A stretch of 64,000 nucleotides of DNA. Source: Schlegelella_A sp036496385 (GTDB lineage Bacteria; Pseudomonadota; Gammaproteobacteria; Burkholderiales; Burkholderiaceae_C). A program made the position numbers and the translations under genes. Below the pieces are notes generated by a model, which was not told the DNA's origin, did not search any database, and saw only the letters and a list, made by a program, of their open reading frames with translations. Below, in pieces: positions 43,797-53,500 of this stretch. The DNA lies in contig DASXLD010000066.1 in the NCBI GenBank assembly GCA_036496385.1, forward strand, positions 1 to 64,000, read 5' to 3'. How positions within the stretch are numbered: the stretch's first letter is position 1; the number at the start of each line of letters is the position of its first letter.

Positions 43797-45275
43797 ATGA
43801 TGGGTGGCGGTCAAGCTGTCTCAAGCCGCCTGGGCATTCGCCCCGGGCTGCGTCGCGGCGACTTCCGGCGCGTCGCCCAGGGAGGCTTCGGCGACGGCCT
43901 GAATGCCTATGCGCATTCGATGGCCTGGTTCGACGGCCATCTCTATGTCGGCACCACTCGCGGCAACTTCCCCTTCATGAAGGCGCGGCTGCCGATCGGC
44001 ATGGACGTCTGGCCGGTGGAGTGCCCCGAGGTCCCGTTCGACCTCGACATGCGCGCCGAGATCTGGCGCTACGCGCCGCTCGACGACCGCTGGGAGCGCG
44101 TGTTCAAGGCGCCGACGATCATCGGCAGCCACGGCAGGCCGATCCCGCGCGAGCTCGGCCTGCGCGGCATGCTGGTCTACGACGGCCGCGTCGATCAGCC
44201 GCCGGCGCTCTTCGTGACGACCTGGTCGCCCGCGCGCGGCCCGGGGCCGCTGGTGCTGCGCTCGGAGGACGGCCGGCACTTCGAACCGACCTGCGAGCCG
44301 GGTCTCACCGGCCTGCCGGTGACGACCATCCGCACCATCACCCAATTCAAGGGCCGGATGTTCACGACGCCGGCGGGTTCGCGCGGTGGCAATCCGAACG
44401 TCTCGGCGCACTCGGTCATCTACGAGACCAGCGACCCGGCGCGCGGCGGCTGGGAGCCGGTCTGCGAGTTCGGCTTCGGCGATCCGAGCAACAAGACGAT
44501 CTTCGAGATGGTCGGCTTCGGCGATCATCTCTACGTCGGCACCTTCAATCTCGAGGGCTACCAGGTCTGGCGCAGCACCTGCGAAGGCGAACGCCCATAC
44601 GTCTTCGAGAAGGTGATCGACAAGGGTGCGTACCGCGGCCCGCTCAACCAGTGCGTCCTCAGCATGACGGTCTTCAAGGGTGCGCTCTACGTCGGCAGCG
44701 GCATCCAGGGCGGCGGCGTCGATACCCAGAATCGGATCGGCCCGGCGCCCCCGGAGCTGATCCGCATCCATCAGGACGGCAGCTGGGACCTGCTCGTCGG
44801 CGACAGCCGGGAGACGCCCGACGGACGCAAGGTCTGCCTGTCGGGCTATCTGCCGGGCTTCGAGAATTTCTTCAACGGCTACTTCTGGCGCCTCTGCGAG
44901 CACGAGGGCTGGCTCTACCTCAGCACCTTCGAATGGAGCTCGATCCTCGGTTACGCCAATCGGAGGCGCTGGCCGGAGGCTTTCACGAACATCGTCAACC
45001 ACGTCGATCCGCAGACCATCCTCGACAACCAGTCCGGCTTCGACCTCTACCGCAGCTACGACGGCGAGAACTGGGTGCCGGTCACGACCAATGGGATGGA
45101 CAACCCCTACAACATGGGGCTGCGCACGATGGTGTCTTCGCCGTACGGACTCTTCCTCGGCACGGCCAATCCCTACGGACCGAAGATCATGCCCCTCGGC
45201 GGCGATCGCTACGTGCCCAATCCGCGCGGCGGTTGCGAGATCCACTTGGCGCGCCGGCGCGATCCCGCCGCATGA
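43797..45275 (+). CDS. Propeller-like protein of unknown function
   Basis: A 492-residue protein without a signal peptide. Two adjacent ATG codons at 43797 and 43800 lack a clear ribosome site, so the start is uncertain by up to 25 residues. The chain consists of repeated blade-like units with the pattern hydrophobic-Gly-x-Leu-Tyr-Val-Gly: AWFDGHLYVGTTRG, GFGDHLYVGTFNLEGYQVW, VFKGALYVGSGIQGGGV, HEGWLYLSTFEWSS. This suggests a six- or seven-bladed beta-propeller. No catalytic signature is seen. The stop overlaps the following alpha/beta hydrolase start (ATGA), so the two are co-translated. Function is unknown. Confidence 0.75.
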   Translation: MMGGGQAVSSRLGIRPGLRRGDFRRVAQGGFGDGLNAYAHSMAWFDGHLYVGTTRGNFPFMKARLPIGMDVWPVECPEVPFDLDMRAEIWRYAPLDDRWERVFKAPTIIGSHGRPIPRELGLRGMLVYDGRVDQPPALFVTTWSPARGPGPLVLRSEDGRHFEPTCEPGLTGLPVTTIRTITQFKGRMFTTPAGSRGGNPNVSAHSVIYETSDPARGGWEPVCEFGFGDPSNKTIFEMVGFGDHLYVGTFNLEGYQVWRSTCEGERPYVFEKVIDKGAYRGPLNQCVLSMTVFKGALYVGSGIQGGGVDTQNRIGPAPPELIRIHQDGSWDLLVGDSRETPDGRKVCLSGYLPGFENFFNGYFWRLCEHEGWLYLSTFEWSSILGYANRRRWPEAFTNIVNHVDPQTILDNQSGFDLYRSYDGENWVPVTTNGMDNPYNMGLRTMVSSPYGLFLGTANPYGPKIMPLGGDRYVPNPRGGCEIHLARRRDPAA

Positions 45276-46135
45276 GCGGTTGGCTCGGCGGCCTGGCCGC
45301 GCGAATCGGCGGCCGCTTTCGCCCGGACGTCGAGTTGCCTTCGGGCACCCGGCTCGAACGCGACCTCGCCTACGGCAGCGACCCGGCCCAGCGGCTCGAT
45401 CTCTATCTCCCGCCGGAGCCGACCGCCGGCCCCCTGATCGTGATCGTGGGCGGAGGAGCATGGTCACAGGGCGACAAGGCGGCGCCGGCAACGATGGCGG
45501 GCAAACTCGCGCACTGGCTGCCGACCGGGCGGAGCATCGCTTCCATCGGCTATCGCCGCCTGCCCGAGGCCGATCCGCTCGAGCAGGCCCGCGACGTCGC
45601 GCGAGCGCTCGCGTTCCTGCAGCGACGCCTGGCCGCCGAAGGCCACGCGCCACGCGACGCGTTTCTCGTCGGCCACTCGAGCGGCGCCCATCTGGTCGCA
45701 CTGCTGGCCGCCGACATGAGCTCGGTCGCGATCGACGGCGTCGAGCCGTGGCTCGCCAGCGTCCTGATCGACAGCGCCGCACTCGACGTCGTGGGCCTCA
45801 TGGAAGGGCCGCACCTGCCGCTGCACGACCGGGCGTTCGGGTCGTCCGAGGCTGGCTGGCGGCACGCTTCGCCGTTGCATCGCCTGCGCGGCCAACCGGC
45901 GCCGATGCTGTTGGTGCATTCGAGCCGACGCCCGCTTGCCGGCGAGCAGGCGCGGGAGTTCGCGGCCGCGGTCGTGGCCATGGGAGGGCAGGCCGAAGTG
46001 CTGTCGATCGACCTTTCCCATGCCGATCTCAATGTCGGGCTAGGGCGCGATCCGGAGTACACCGCCTGCATCGATGCCTTTCTGCGCACGGTCGTCACCG
46101 GTTTCGACGCAGCCGCTCGGCCCTCAGGGTCTTGA
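45272..46135 (+). CDS. Alpha/beta hydrolase (BD-FAE/esterase-like), cytoplasmic paralogue
   Basis: A 287-residue alpha/beta hydrolase; ATG at 45272 overlaps the previous stop. The nucleophile elbow is GHSSGAHLVALLAAD. The oxyanion region reads VGGGAWSQGDK; related esterases and arylformamidases normally have HGGxW, so the His is replaced by Gly. A likely catalytic His is in DLSHADLN. No signal peptide. It is a paralogue of the next gene: both share LPxGxRxxRDxAYGxDPAQRLDxYxP and the GHSSGAH region. The substrate is unknown; position before the megasynthase could mean ester or thioester cleavage, which is inference. Confidence 0.82.
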   Translation: MSGWLGGLAARIGGRFRPDVELPSGTRLERDLAYGSDPAQRLDLYLPPEPTAGPLIVIVGGGAWSQGDKAAPATMAGKLAHWLPTGRSIASIGYRRLPEADPLEQARDVARALAFLQRRLAAEGHAPRDAFLVGHSSGAHLVALLAADMSSVAIDGVEPWLASVLIDSAALDVVGLMEGPHLPLHDRAFGSSEAGWRHASPLHRLRGQPAPMLLVHSSRRPLAGEQAREFAAAVVAMGGQAEVLSIDLSHADLNVGLGRDPEYTACIDAFLRTVVTGFDAAARPSGS

Positions 46136-46162
46136 GCGGCGCGATCGACGGAGCCTCCCACC

Positions 46163-47122
46163 ATGCAGCCACGCCGCGCCGCTGCCGTCCTCTCGCTCCT
46201 CGTCGTCGCCCTGCTGCACGAGGCGAGCGCCCAAACATTTTTCGAAGCGCTGAGGGCGCGTCGCGAAGCCCAGCAACAGTCCCAGCGCGACGGCGCGACA
46301 CAGGCGGCCGACGGCCTCGACGCCGGCGAGGGCTCGGCCGGCAAGTTCGCCCTGCCGCCGGGCGCCCGCGTCGACCGTGACGTCGCTTACGGCAACGATC
46401 CCGCGCAACGCCTCGACGTCTACATCCCAGAGAAGGCCGCGCGGGCGCCGATCCTCCTCATGGTTCACGGCGGCGCCTGGATGCTCGGCGACAAGGGCAA
46501 CACGAACGTCGTGGCCAACAAGGTCGCGCATTGGCTGCCCAAGGGCTACATCGTGGCATCGATGAACTACCGCATGGCGCGGCCCCCGCAGCCGCTGGAC
46601 CAGGCCGACGACGTGGCGCGCGCCCTCGCCTTCGTCGAGAAGCAGGCGACGACGTGGGGCGGAGACCCCGACCGACTCGTCCTCGTGGGGCATTCGTCTG
46701 GTGCCCATCTCGTCGCCTTGCTCGCGGCCGATCCGGGGATCGCCTCGCATCAAGGCGCCCGGCCCTGGCTCGGCACCATCGCCCTCGACAGCGCCGCGTT
46801 GAACGTCGTCGCCATCATGGAGAGCCGGCACCCTCGCTTCTACGACCGCGTGTTCGGCGACGATCGCACCCGCTGGATGCGCAGTTCGCCGTTTCACCGG
46901 CTCGGCGGACGGCCGGGGCCGTTGCTGCTGGTCTGCTCGAGCCGCCGTGAGGACTCGTGCAGCGCCGCGCGTGCCTTCGCCGACAAGGCCGTCGCGGCAG
47001 GTGGGCGCGGAGAGGTCCTGCCCCTCGACTTGAATCACGGGCAGGTCAATGCCGAGCTGGGACGCTCGCCAAGCTACACCGCTGACGTCCAAGCGTTCCT
47101 GCAGTCGCTTGGACTTCCTTGA
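46163..47122 (+). CDS. Alpha/beta hydrolase, exported paralogue
   Basis: A 319-residue exported hydrolase; ATG at 46163 after GGAGCCTCCC. Residues 1-23 are a signal peptide (AVLSLLVVALLHEASAQ). A polar linker (about 24-60) precedes the catalytic domain. Here the oxyanion motif is intact (VHGGAWMLGDKG), the elbow is GHSSGAHLVALLAAD and the candidate His is in DLNHGQVN. It is clearly homologous to the preceding gene, so a duplication has produced one cytoplasmic and one periplasmic enzyme. A pair of Cys (VCSSRREDSC) in the exported copy could form a disulfide. The 27-base gap places both in one operon. Confidence 0.83.
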   Translation: MQPRRAAAVLSLLVVALLHEASAQTFFEALRARREAQQQSQRDGATQAADGLDAGEGSAGKFALPPGARVDRDVAYGNDPAQRLDVYIPEKAARAPILLMVHGGAWMLGDKGNTNVVANKVAHWLPKGYIVASMNYRMARPPQPLDQADDVARALAFVEKQATTWGGDPDRLVLVGHSSGAHLVALLAADPGIASHQGARPWLGTIALDSAALNVVAIMESRHPRFYDRVFGDDRTRWMRSSPFHRLGGRPGPLLLVCSSRREDSCSAARAFADKAVAAGGRGEVLPLDLNHGQVNAELGRSPSYTADVQAFLQSLGLP

Positions 47123-47549
47123 GGCGGGCTCATCCGACTTGTCGTTGGCGTCGACGTTGAACCGTGCCAATCCTCGGCTGCAACCCCCGCGTTTGAAGGT
47201 GTCTGAAACCCTCGTCTCGAAGGTGCACGCAACGCAGGCGTGCTAATGTAAAGGCTACAAAGTTTCCGTTCGATTCGAGGCAAGAAGCGCGAATCGGAAG
47301 CCTGCCGCCTGGTGGCAAGCCAGGGGTAGACAGCATGTGCAGCGCGGTCTGACTCACGTCACGCCTGCCCAGTTCCACGGGAGGACGGCATGGAGGCAGC
47401 GCAGGGGCCCTGCGAGAAGTTGGTCCGTGGTCGCGGGCGCGCAATCGAGCCGCTTCACCTGTCGGTGTCTTGTCGTCGTGCACCGACCGATCCGCCACCC
47501 GCCAGCTTCGAGGCACGCGGGTGAGCCGCACGGCCAGCAAGGCAACGCC
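47123..47549 (+). other. Long leader upstream of the megasynthase gene
   Basis: A 427-base stretch without a convincing gene. It is less GC-rich around 47240-47270 (TGCTAATGTAAAGG), where a promoter could lie. Two potential RNA hairpins follow: TTCCG-TTC-GATTCG (47264-47277) can pair with CGAATCGGAA (47290-47299) leaving a 3-base bulge, and CCTGG/CCAGG near 47308-47324. Together they may form a structured 5' leader, but they match no riboswitch consensus that I can recall. The open frame continues upstream of the chosen GTG start, without coding character. Confidence 0.35.
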
Positions 47550-50500
47550 GTGGCGGACTTCATCACTTTTGTCTTTTCCCCTTCTGGGTATCGCGATGTC
47601 TCGCTCGCGATCGCCGGCTCACGGGCCGGCGCCGTCGGCGTCTTCGATGCCGAACTCGAGCCGCGGCTCGACTGCGTGCTCGAGGCACTCGATCGAATCG
47701 CCGCGCATGCGCGAGGCCCTTTCGGGCTCCGTCTCGGTTCGATAGCAGCAGGCACCGGCGAGGCGCTTGCGCCGCTCGTGCGGCGCGGCTTGGCCTGGCT
47801 GATCGTCGATCTCGAAGTCGCCAGCGAGCACGCCGACTTCGTGCGCGCGATGCGCGGGGCCGGCGCCAAGGTGCTTGCCGAGGTGCGGGCCTACCGTGCA
47901 CTCGACGCCGATCGCGAGGCGCTCCTGAACGGCCTCCTCCTCAAGGGCAACGAGTCGGGCGGCTATGTCGGCGAGAGCAGCAGCTTCATCCTGCTGCAGC
48001 GATGGCTCGGAAGAACACGTCTGCCCCTCTATGTGCGCGGTGGGCTGACACCCCACGTCGCGGCGGCGTGCAGCGCGGTGGGCATCGCGGGCGGCGTCCT
48101 CGACGCCCAGTTGCTGCTGCTGGCGGAAGCGCGATTGCCGGAGGGCCTCCGCACACTGATCGGAAATCTCGCTGGCAGCGAGACCGTGGCGGTGGGAGAC
48201 GGCGAGCGCGGTGAGTACTTCCGCATCCTCGTGCGGCCGGGTCATGCCGTTGCGCGCGCATTCGTGGAGGAAGGTCAGGGTCTTGCATTCGCAGCGCTCA
48301 GGCCGCTGGTCCGAGCGCGCGCCCAAGGCTGGGACGATGCATCGCAGGGCCTGCTGCCCATCGGGCAGGACGTCTGTTTCGCGGCGCCATGGCGCGCGCA
48401 GTTCGGCCATGTCGCGGGAGTGGTACAGGCCATCGATCGCGCAGTGGAAGGTCATCTGCGGCTCGCAGCGGCACTCAAGCCCGTCTCCGAGGCCGCTCCG
48501 CTTGCGCAAGCTTTGCGCCTGCGATTCCCGATCGTGCAGGGGCCGATGACGCGCGTGTCCGACAGCGCCGCGTTCGCGTCCGCCATCGCCGACGGCGGCG
48601 CGCTGCCGATGGTCGCGTTCGCGTTGCTCAAGGGGCCCGCGCTCGAGAGCCTGCTCGCGTCGACGAAGAAGCTGCTCGGCGACCGCCCGTGGGGCATCGG
48701 CCTGCTCGGCTTCGCGCCGCAGGCGCTGCTCGACGAGCAACTCGCCTGCGCCACGGCTTTCAAGCCCGACTACGCGATCATCGCCGGCGGCCGTCCCGAC
48801 CAGGCAGTCCACCTCGAAGCCGGCGGCGTGCCGACGTTCCTGCACGTGCCCTCGGCAAACCTGATCCCGCTCTTCCTGCGCGAAGGCGCACGGCGCTTCA
48901 TCTTCGAAGGCCGCGAATGCGGCGGCCACATCGGCCCGCTCAGCAGCTTCGTGCTGTGGAGTGCGATGGTCGACCGGCTCGTGGCCGAGATCCCGGCCGC
49001 CAAGGTAGCGCCAGGAGACATCGAGCTGCTGTTCGCCGGCGGTATCCACGACGCGTCCTCGTCGGCGATGCTGCAGGTGATGGTCGCGCCGCTGGCGGCA
49101 CTCGGCGTCAAGGTCGGCATCCTCATGGGAAGCGCCTACCTGTTCACGCGCGAGATCGTGGCCACCGGAGCCGTGGTGCCGCAGTTCCAGCAGGAGGCGG
49201 TCGATTGCGAGCGCACCGTCAACCTCGAGTCGGGCCCTGGCCACGCGAGTCGCTGCGCCTACACGCCGTTCGCCGCCGAGTTCTTCCGCACCCGCCTCGA
49301 GCATCGGGCGCGCAAGATCCCCGCCGACGACAGCCGGCGCGAGCTCGACGATCTCATCCTCGGGCGCCTGCGGATCGCGTCCAAGGGGCGCGCGCGGCGC
49401 GGCCCGAACGGGGCACTCGGAGCACTCGACACGGCTGCGCAACGAGACGCGGGCATGTACATGCTCGGGCAGGTCGCAACGCTGCGCAGCGAGCTGACCG
49501 ACATCGCGTCGCTGCACCGCCAAGTCACCGTCGACGCCGCCGCCTTGCTCGAAAACCGCCTCGCCGAGCATGCCCCGGAGGCCGACCGTGCGGCGGCGCC
49601 CGTCGACATCGCCATCGTCGGCATCGGCGTGGCGCTGCCCAAGGCGAGCAGCACTGAGGAGTACTGGGCGAACATCCTCGACAAGGTCGACGCGATCACC
49701 GAGATCCCATCGCACCGCTGGGACTGGCGCCTGTACTACGACGCCGACCGCAACGCCAAGGACCGCATCTACTCGAAGTGGGGCGGCTTCCTCGACGACA
49801 TGGCGTTCGACCCGACGCGCTACGGCATGCCGCCGAAGTCGATCGAATCGGTCGATCCGATGCAGCTCATGGCGCTCGAGGTGGCCTCGCGCACGCTCGA
49901 GGATGCCGGCTACGGCGATCGGCACTTCGACCGCGAGCGCGCCTCGGTGATCGTCGGCGCGAGCGGCGGCACGGGCGACGTCGGCTCGCAGTACGGCCTG
50001 CGCGCGGAGCTGCCGCGCTTCAGCGGGCAGCTGCCCGGCGACGTGGCTGATCGGCTGCCCGAATGGACCGAGGACTCGTTCGCCGGCATCCTCCTCAACG
50101 TCATCGCCGGGCGCATCGCCAACCGCCTCAACTTCGGCGGCGTCAACTTCACCACCGACGCCGCCTGTGCGTCGTCGCTCGCCGCGGTCTACCAGGGCGT
50201 CACCGAGCTCACCGGTGGCCGCAGCGATCTCGTGATCGCGGGCGGCGTCGACACGGTGCAGGGGCCGTTCGGCTATCTCTGCTTCAGCAAGACGCAGGCA
50301 CTGTCGCCGCGCGGCCGATGCTCCACCTTCGACCAGTCGGCGGACGGCATCGTCATCTCCGAGGGGATCGCGATGATCGCGCTGAAGCGCCTCGCGGACG
50401 CAGAGCGCGATGGCGATCGCATCTACGCGGTGATCAAAGGCGTCGGCGGGAGCAGCGACGGCAAGGCCAAGGGCTTGACCGCCCCGCTGCCCGCGGGCCA

Positions 50501-53500
50501 GTTGCGCGCCATGCGCCGCGCCTATCGCCAGGCCGGCTTCGGCCCGGCGAGCGTCGGCCTCTTCGAAGCCCACGGCACCGGCACGGTGGTGGGCGACACG
50601 ACCGAGCTGCAGAGCACGACGCAGCTCGTGTCGGAGGACGGCGGCACGCCTCGGCAGGCGGTCATCGGCTCGGTGAAGACGATGATCGGCCACACCAAGG
50701 CCACGGCCGGGCTGGCAGGCCTGGTCAAGGCCGCGCTGGCGCTGCACCACCGCGTGCTGCCGCCGCACCGCGGGGTTGACAAGCCGCTGCCCATCCTCGC
50801 CGCACCCGAGAGCCGGGTCTACCTGGTCGACGAGGTCGCGCCGTGGGTTGCGCCCGTCGGGTCGCAACGCCGGGCCGCGGTCAGCTCGTTCGGCTTCGGT
50901 GGAACCAACTTCCACGTCGTGATGGAGGAATACCGCGGCGAATACCGCGAGTGGTTGCGGCCGGCGACGACGCCCCGCTGGCCCGCCGAGCTGCTGCTGT
51001 GGAGCGACATCGACCGCACCGCCCTCGCCGGCCGCCTCACCGACCTGCGCAACCAGCTGCCGGCGCGCGCGGACCTCGCGCTGCGCGACCTCGCTGCGAG
51101 CCTCGCTGCGCGCTGGATCCCGGGCCAGGAGACGGTGGCGATCGTTGCCAAGGACGCCAGCGACCTGGCAGCGAAGCTGGGTCTCGCGCTGAAGTGCCTC
51201 GAGACGCCGGGCAGCGCCACGCCTCCCGGCGTGTACCACGGCACGAAGGCCGAGCGACCCGGGCGGGTCGCGTTCCTGTTCCCCGGCCAGGGCTCGCAGT
51301 ACCCCGACATGCTGCGCGCGGTGGCGGCCCATTTCGACATCTGCCGCGACACCCTGTCGGATGCCGACGCCGTGCTGCTCGACGCTTTCGAAGAGCGCTT
51401 CGGTGCCGGCAAGCGGCTGAGTCACTTCATCCTGACGCGCGGCGCCTACGACGCCGCCGATCGAGCGACGGCGCGCGACGCGCTCACCTCGACCGACGTG
51501 GCGCAGCCGGCGCTGGGCGCGGTCGAGGCGGCGCTGCATCGCCTCGTCGTGAGCCTGGGCATTCGGCCGGACATGGTCGCGGGCCACAGCTACGGCGAGT
51601 TCGTGGCCTTGTTCGCCGCCGGCGCGATCGACTTCCCTTCGCTGCTGACGCTATCGACCGCACGCGGCCGCTTCATCGTCGATGCTGCCCGCGCCGCGGG
51701 CTCCGAGCTGGGCACGATGGCGGCGGTGCAGGCGCCGCGGGCAACCGTCGAGGCGACCATCGCCGACATCGAAGGCCTGGTGGTCGCGAACCACAACGCG
51801 CCGCTGCAGAGCATCGTCTCCGGCTCGCATGCGGCCGTCCGTGAAGCCGCCGCGCGCTTCGCGAAGGCGGGCATCGACCTGTCACAGCTCCCGGTGGCGG
51901 CTGCGTTCCATTCCGCGCTCGTGCAACCGGCGCAGCGCAGCCTGGCCGCCGTCATCGATTCCACCGACTGGCGTTCAGCGGCCGTGCCGGTGTATTCCAA
52001 CAACACCGCTCGGCCGCATGCCGACGACGTGGCCGAGGTGCGGCGGCAGATGGCCCAGCACCTCGTCCGCCCGGTCGAGTTTGCCGCGGAGATCGAGGCG
52101 ATGCATGCGGACGGCGCGCGCGTCTTTCTCGAAGTCGGTCCGAAGTCGGTGCTGAGTCGCCTCGCATCGAAGATCCTCGAGGGACGCCCGCATTCGGCGA
52201 TCGCGCTCGACGACGGTACCGGACTGGCCGGGTTGCTCAACGGCCTCGCGCAGCTCGCGTGCGCCGGCGTGGCGTTCGATGTCGCGAGGCTGTTCGCCGG
52301 CCGATCGTGCCGGCCGGGCGACCCTGGCCGGCTCGAGACGCTGTCTCGACAGACCGAGCCGAGCAAGCACGCCTGGATGCTGAACGGCAGCGTCGCCCGC
52401 CGGGCTTTCGAACCGGTGACGCAAGTCGGCGTACGACTGGGAGAAGTTGCCGCCAGCCAGGAGACTGCAAGCGCCGAGCGCAGAGCCGGCACTGCACCGA
52501 GCGTCGACGCGCCCCGCCGCGAGACCGCGGCGCCGGCCATGCCGGCGACCAGCTCGCCCGCGACTGCCGCGGCGGCGATGCCGTCGCGGGCTGTGACACC
52601 GCCGGCGCCCGCCCGCGCCGCAACCCTGCCAGCAAGATGGAACGAGGAGCGCCAGATGGACAAACGACGACCACCGCCCGACGGCAGCGATCCAGTGATG
52701 ATCGAGTACTTCGAAACGATGCGGGAATTCCTGGTGACCCAGGAACGCGTCATGAGCGCCTACCTGGGCGACGCGACGGCTGCTCCGGGGACATCGCGCG
52801 GCCTCCGCACGGCGACGCCGGTCGCGCTCCCGCGCGCCGCCCACCGCATCGCGCCGACAACCGATGTTGCACGTCACGAGGTGTCGAGCGGCGGCGCCGA
52901 TCCATCGTCGGCGAAAGGTCCGATCGTGGTCGCCTCGATGACACCGCTGCGCGATCCGGCGAAGCATGCCAACGGGACGAACGGCGCCAACGGGGCCCAT
53001 GCGCCAGAGACGGCCAACGGACCTTCCGCAAGCCTCGGCGCGGCGGCAGGCCACGGCTCGGCGGCAACCAATGGCGCTGCCGATGCGCCGCTGGTGAATG
53101 GCAGCCACGCGGCGGGCGCGAACGGGTCGGTGGGCGCAGCGAACGGAACGGCTGGCGGCGCGATCGGCCGTGCGCAGTTGACCGACATGCTGCTGGCCAT
53201 CGTCGAGGACAAGACCGGCTATCCGCGCGACATGGTCGGACTGGACCAAGGCCTCGAGGCAGACCTCGGCATCGACTCGATCAAGCGCGTCGAGGTGGTG
53301 GGCGCAATGCTGCAGGCGTTGCCGGACCGGTACCGCGAGGGGCTGGCCGCGAGCCGCAGCCAACTCAACACGCAGCAGACCCTCAATGGCGTGCTCGAAA
53401 TGCTGTGCGCGGTCGAAGCGCAGGGGGCGGCTTCCCGCCCTTTTGAAGGCGCCGAGACGGGAACCCAGGCAGCTAGGAGCCTCCCGTCTCGGCATGTCAT

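Noticed and set aside
47619..51587. 1322-codon open frame on the minus strand opposite the megasynthase
   Set aside because: Arg/His/Asp/Ala-rich sequence without motifs; an antisense shadow caused by high third-position GC of the real gene.
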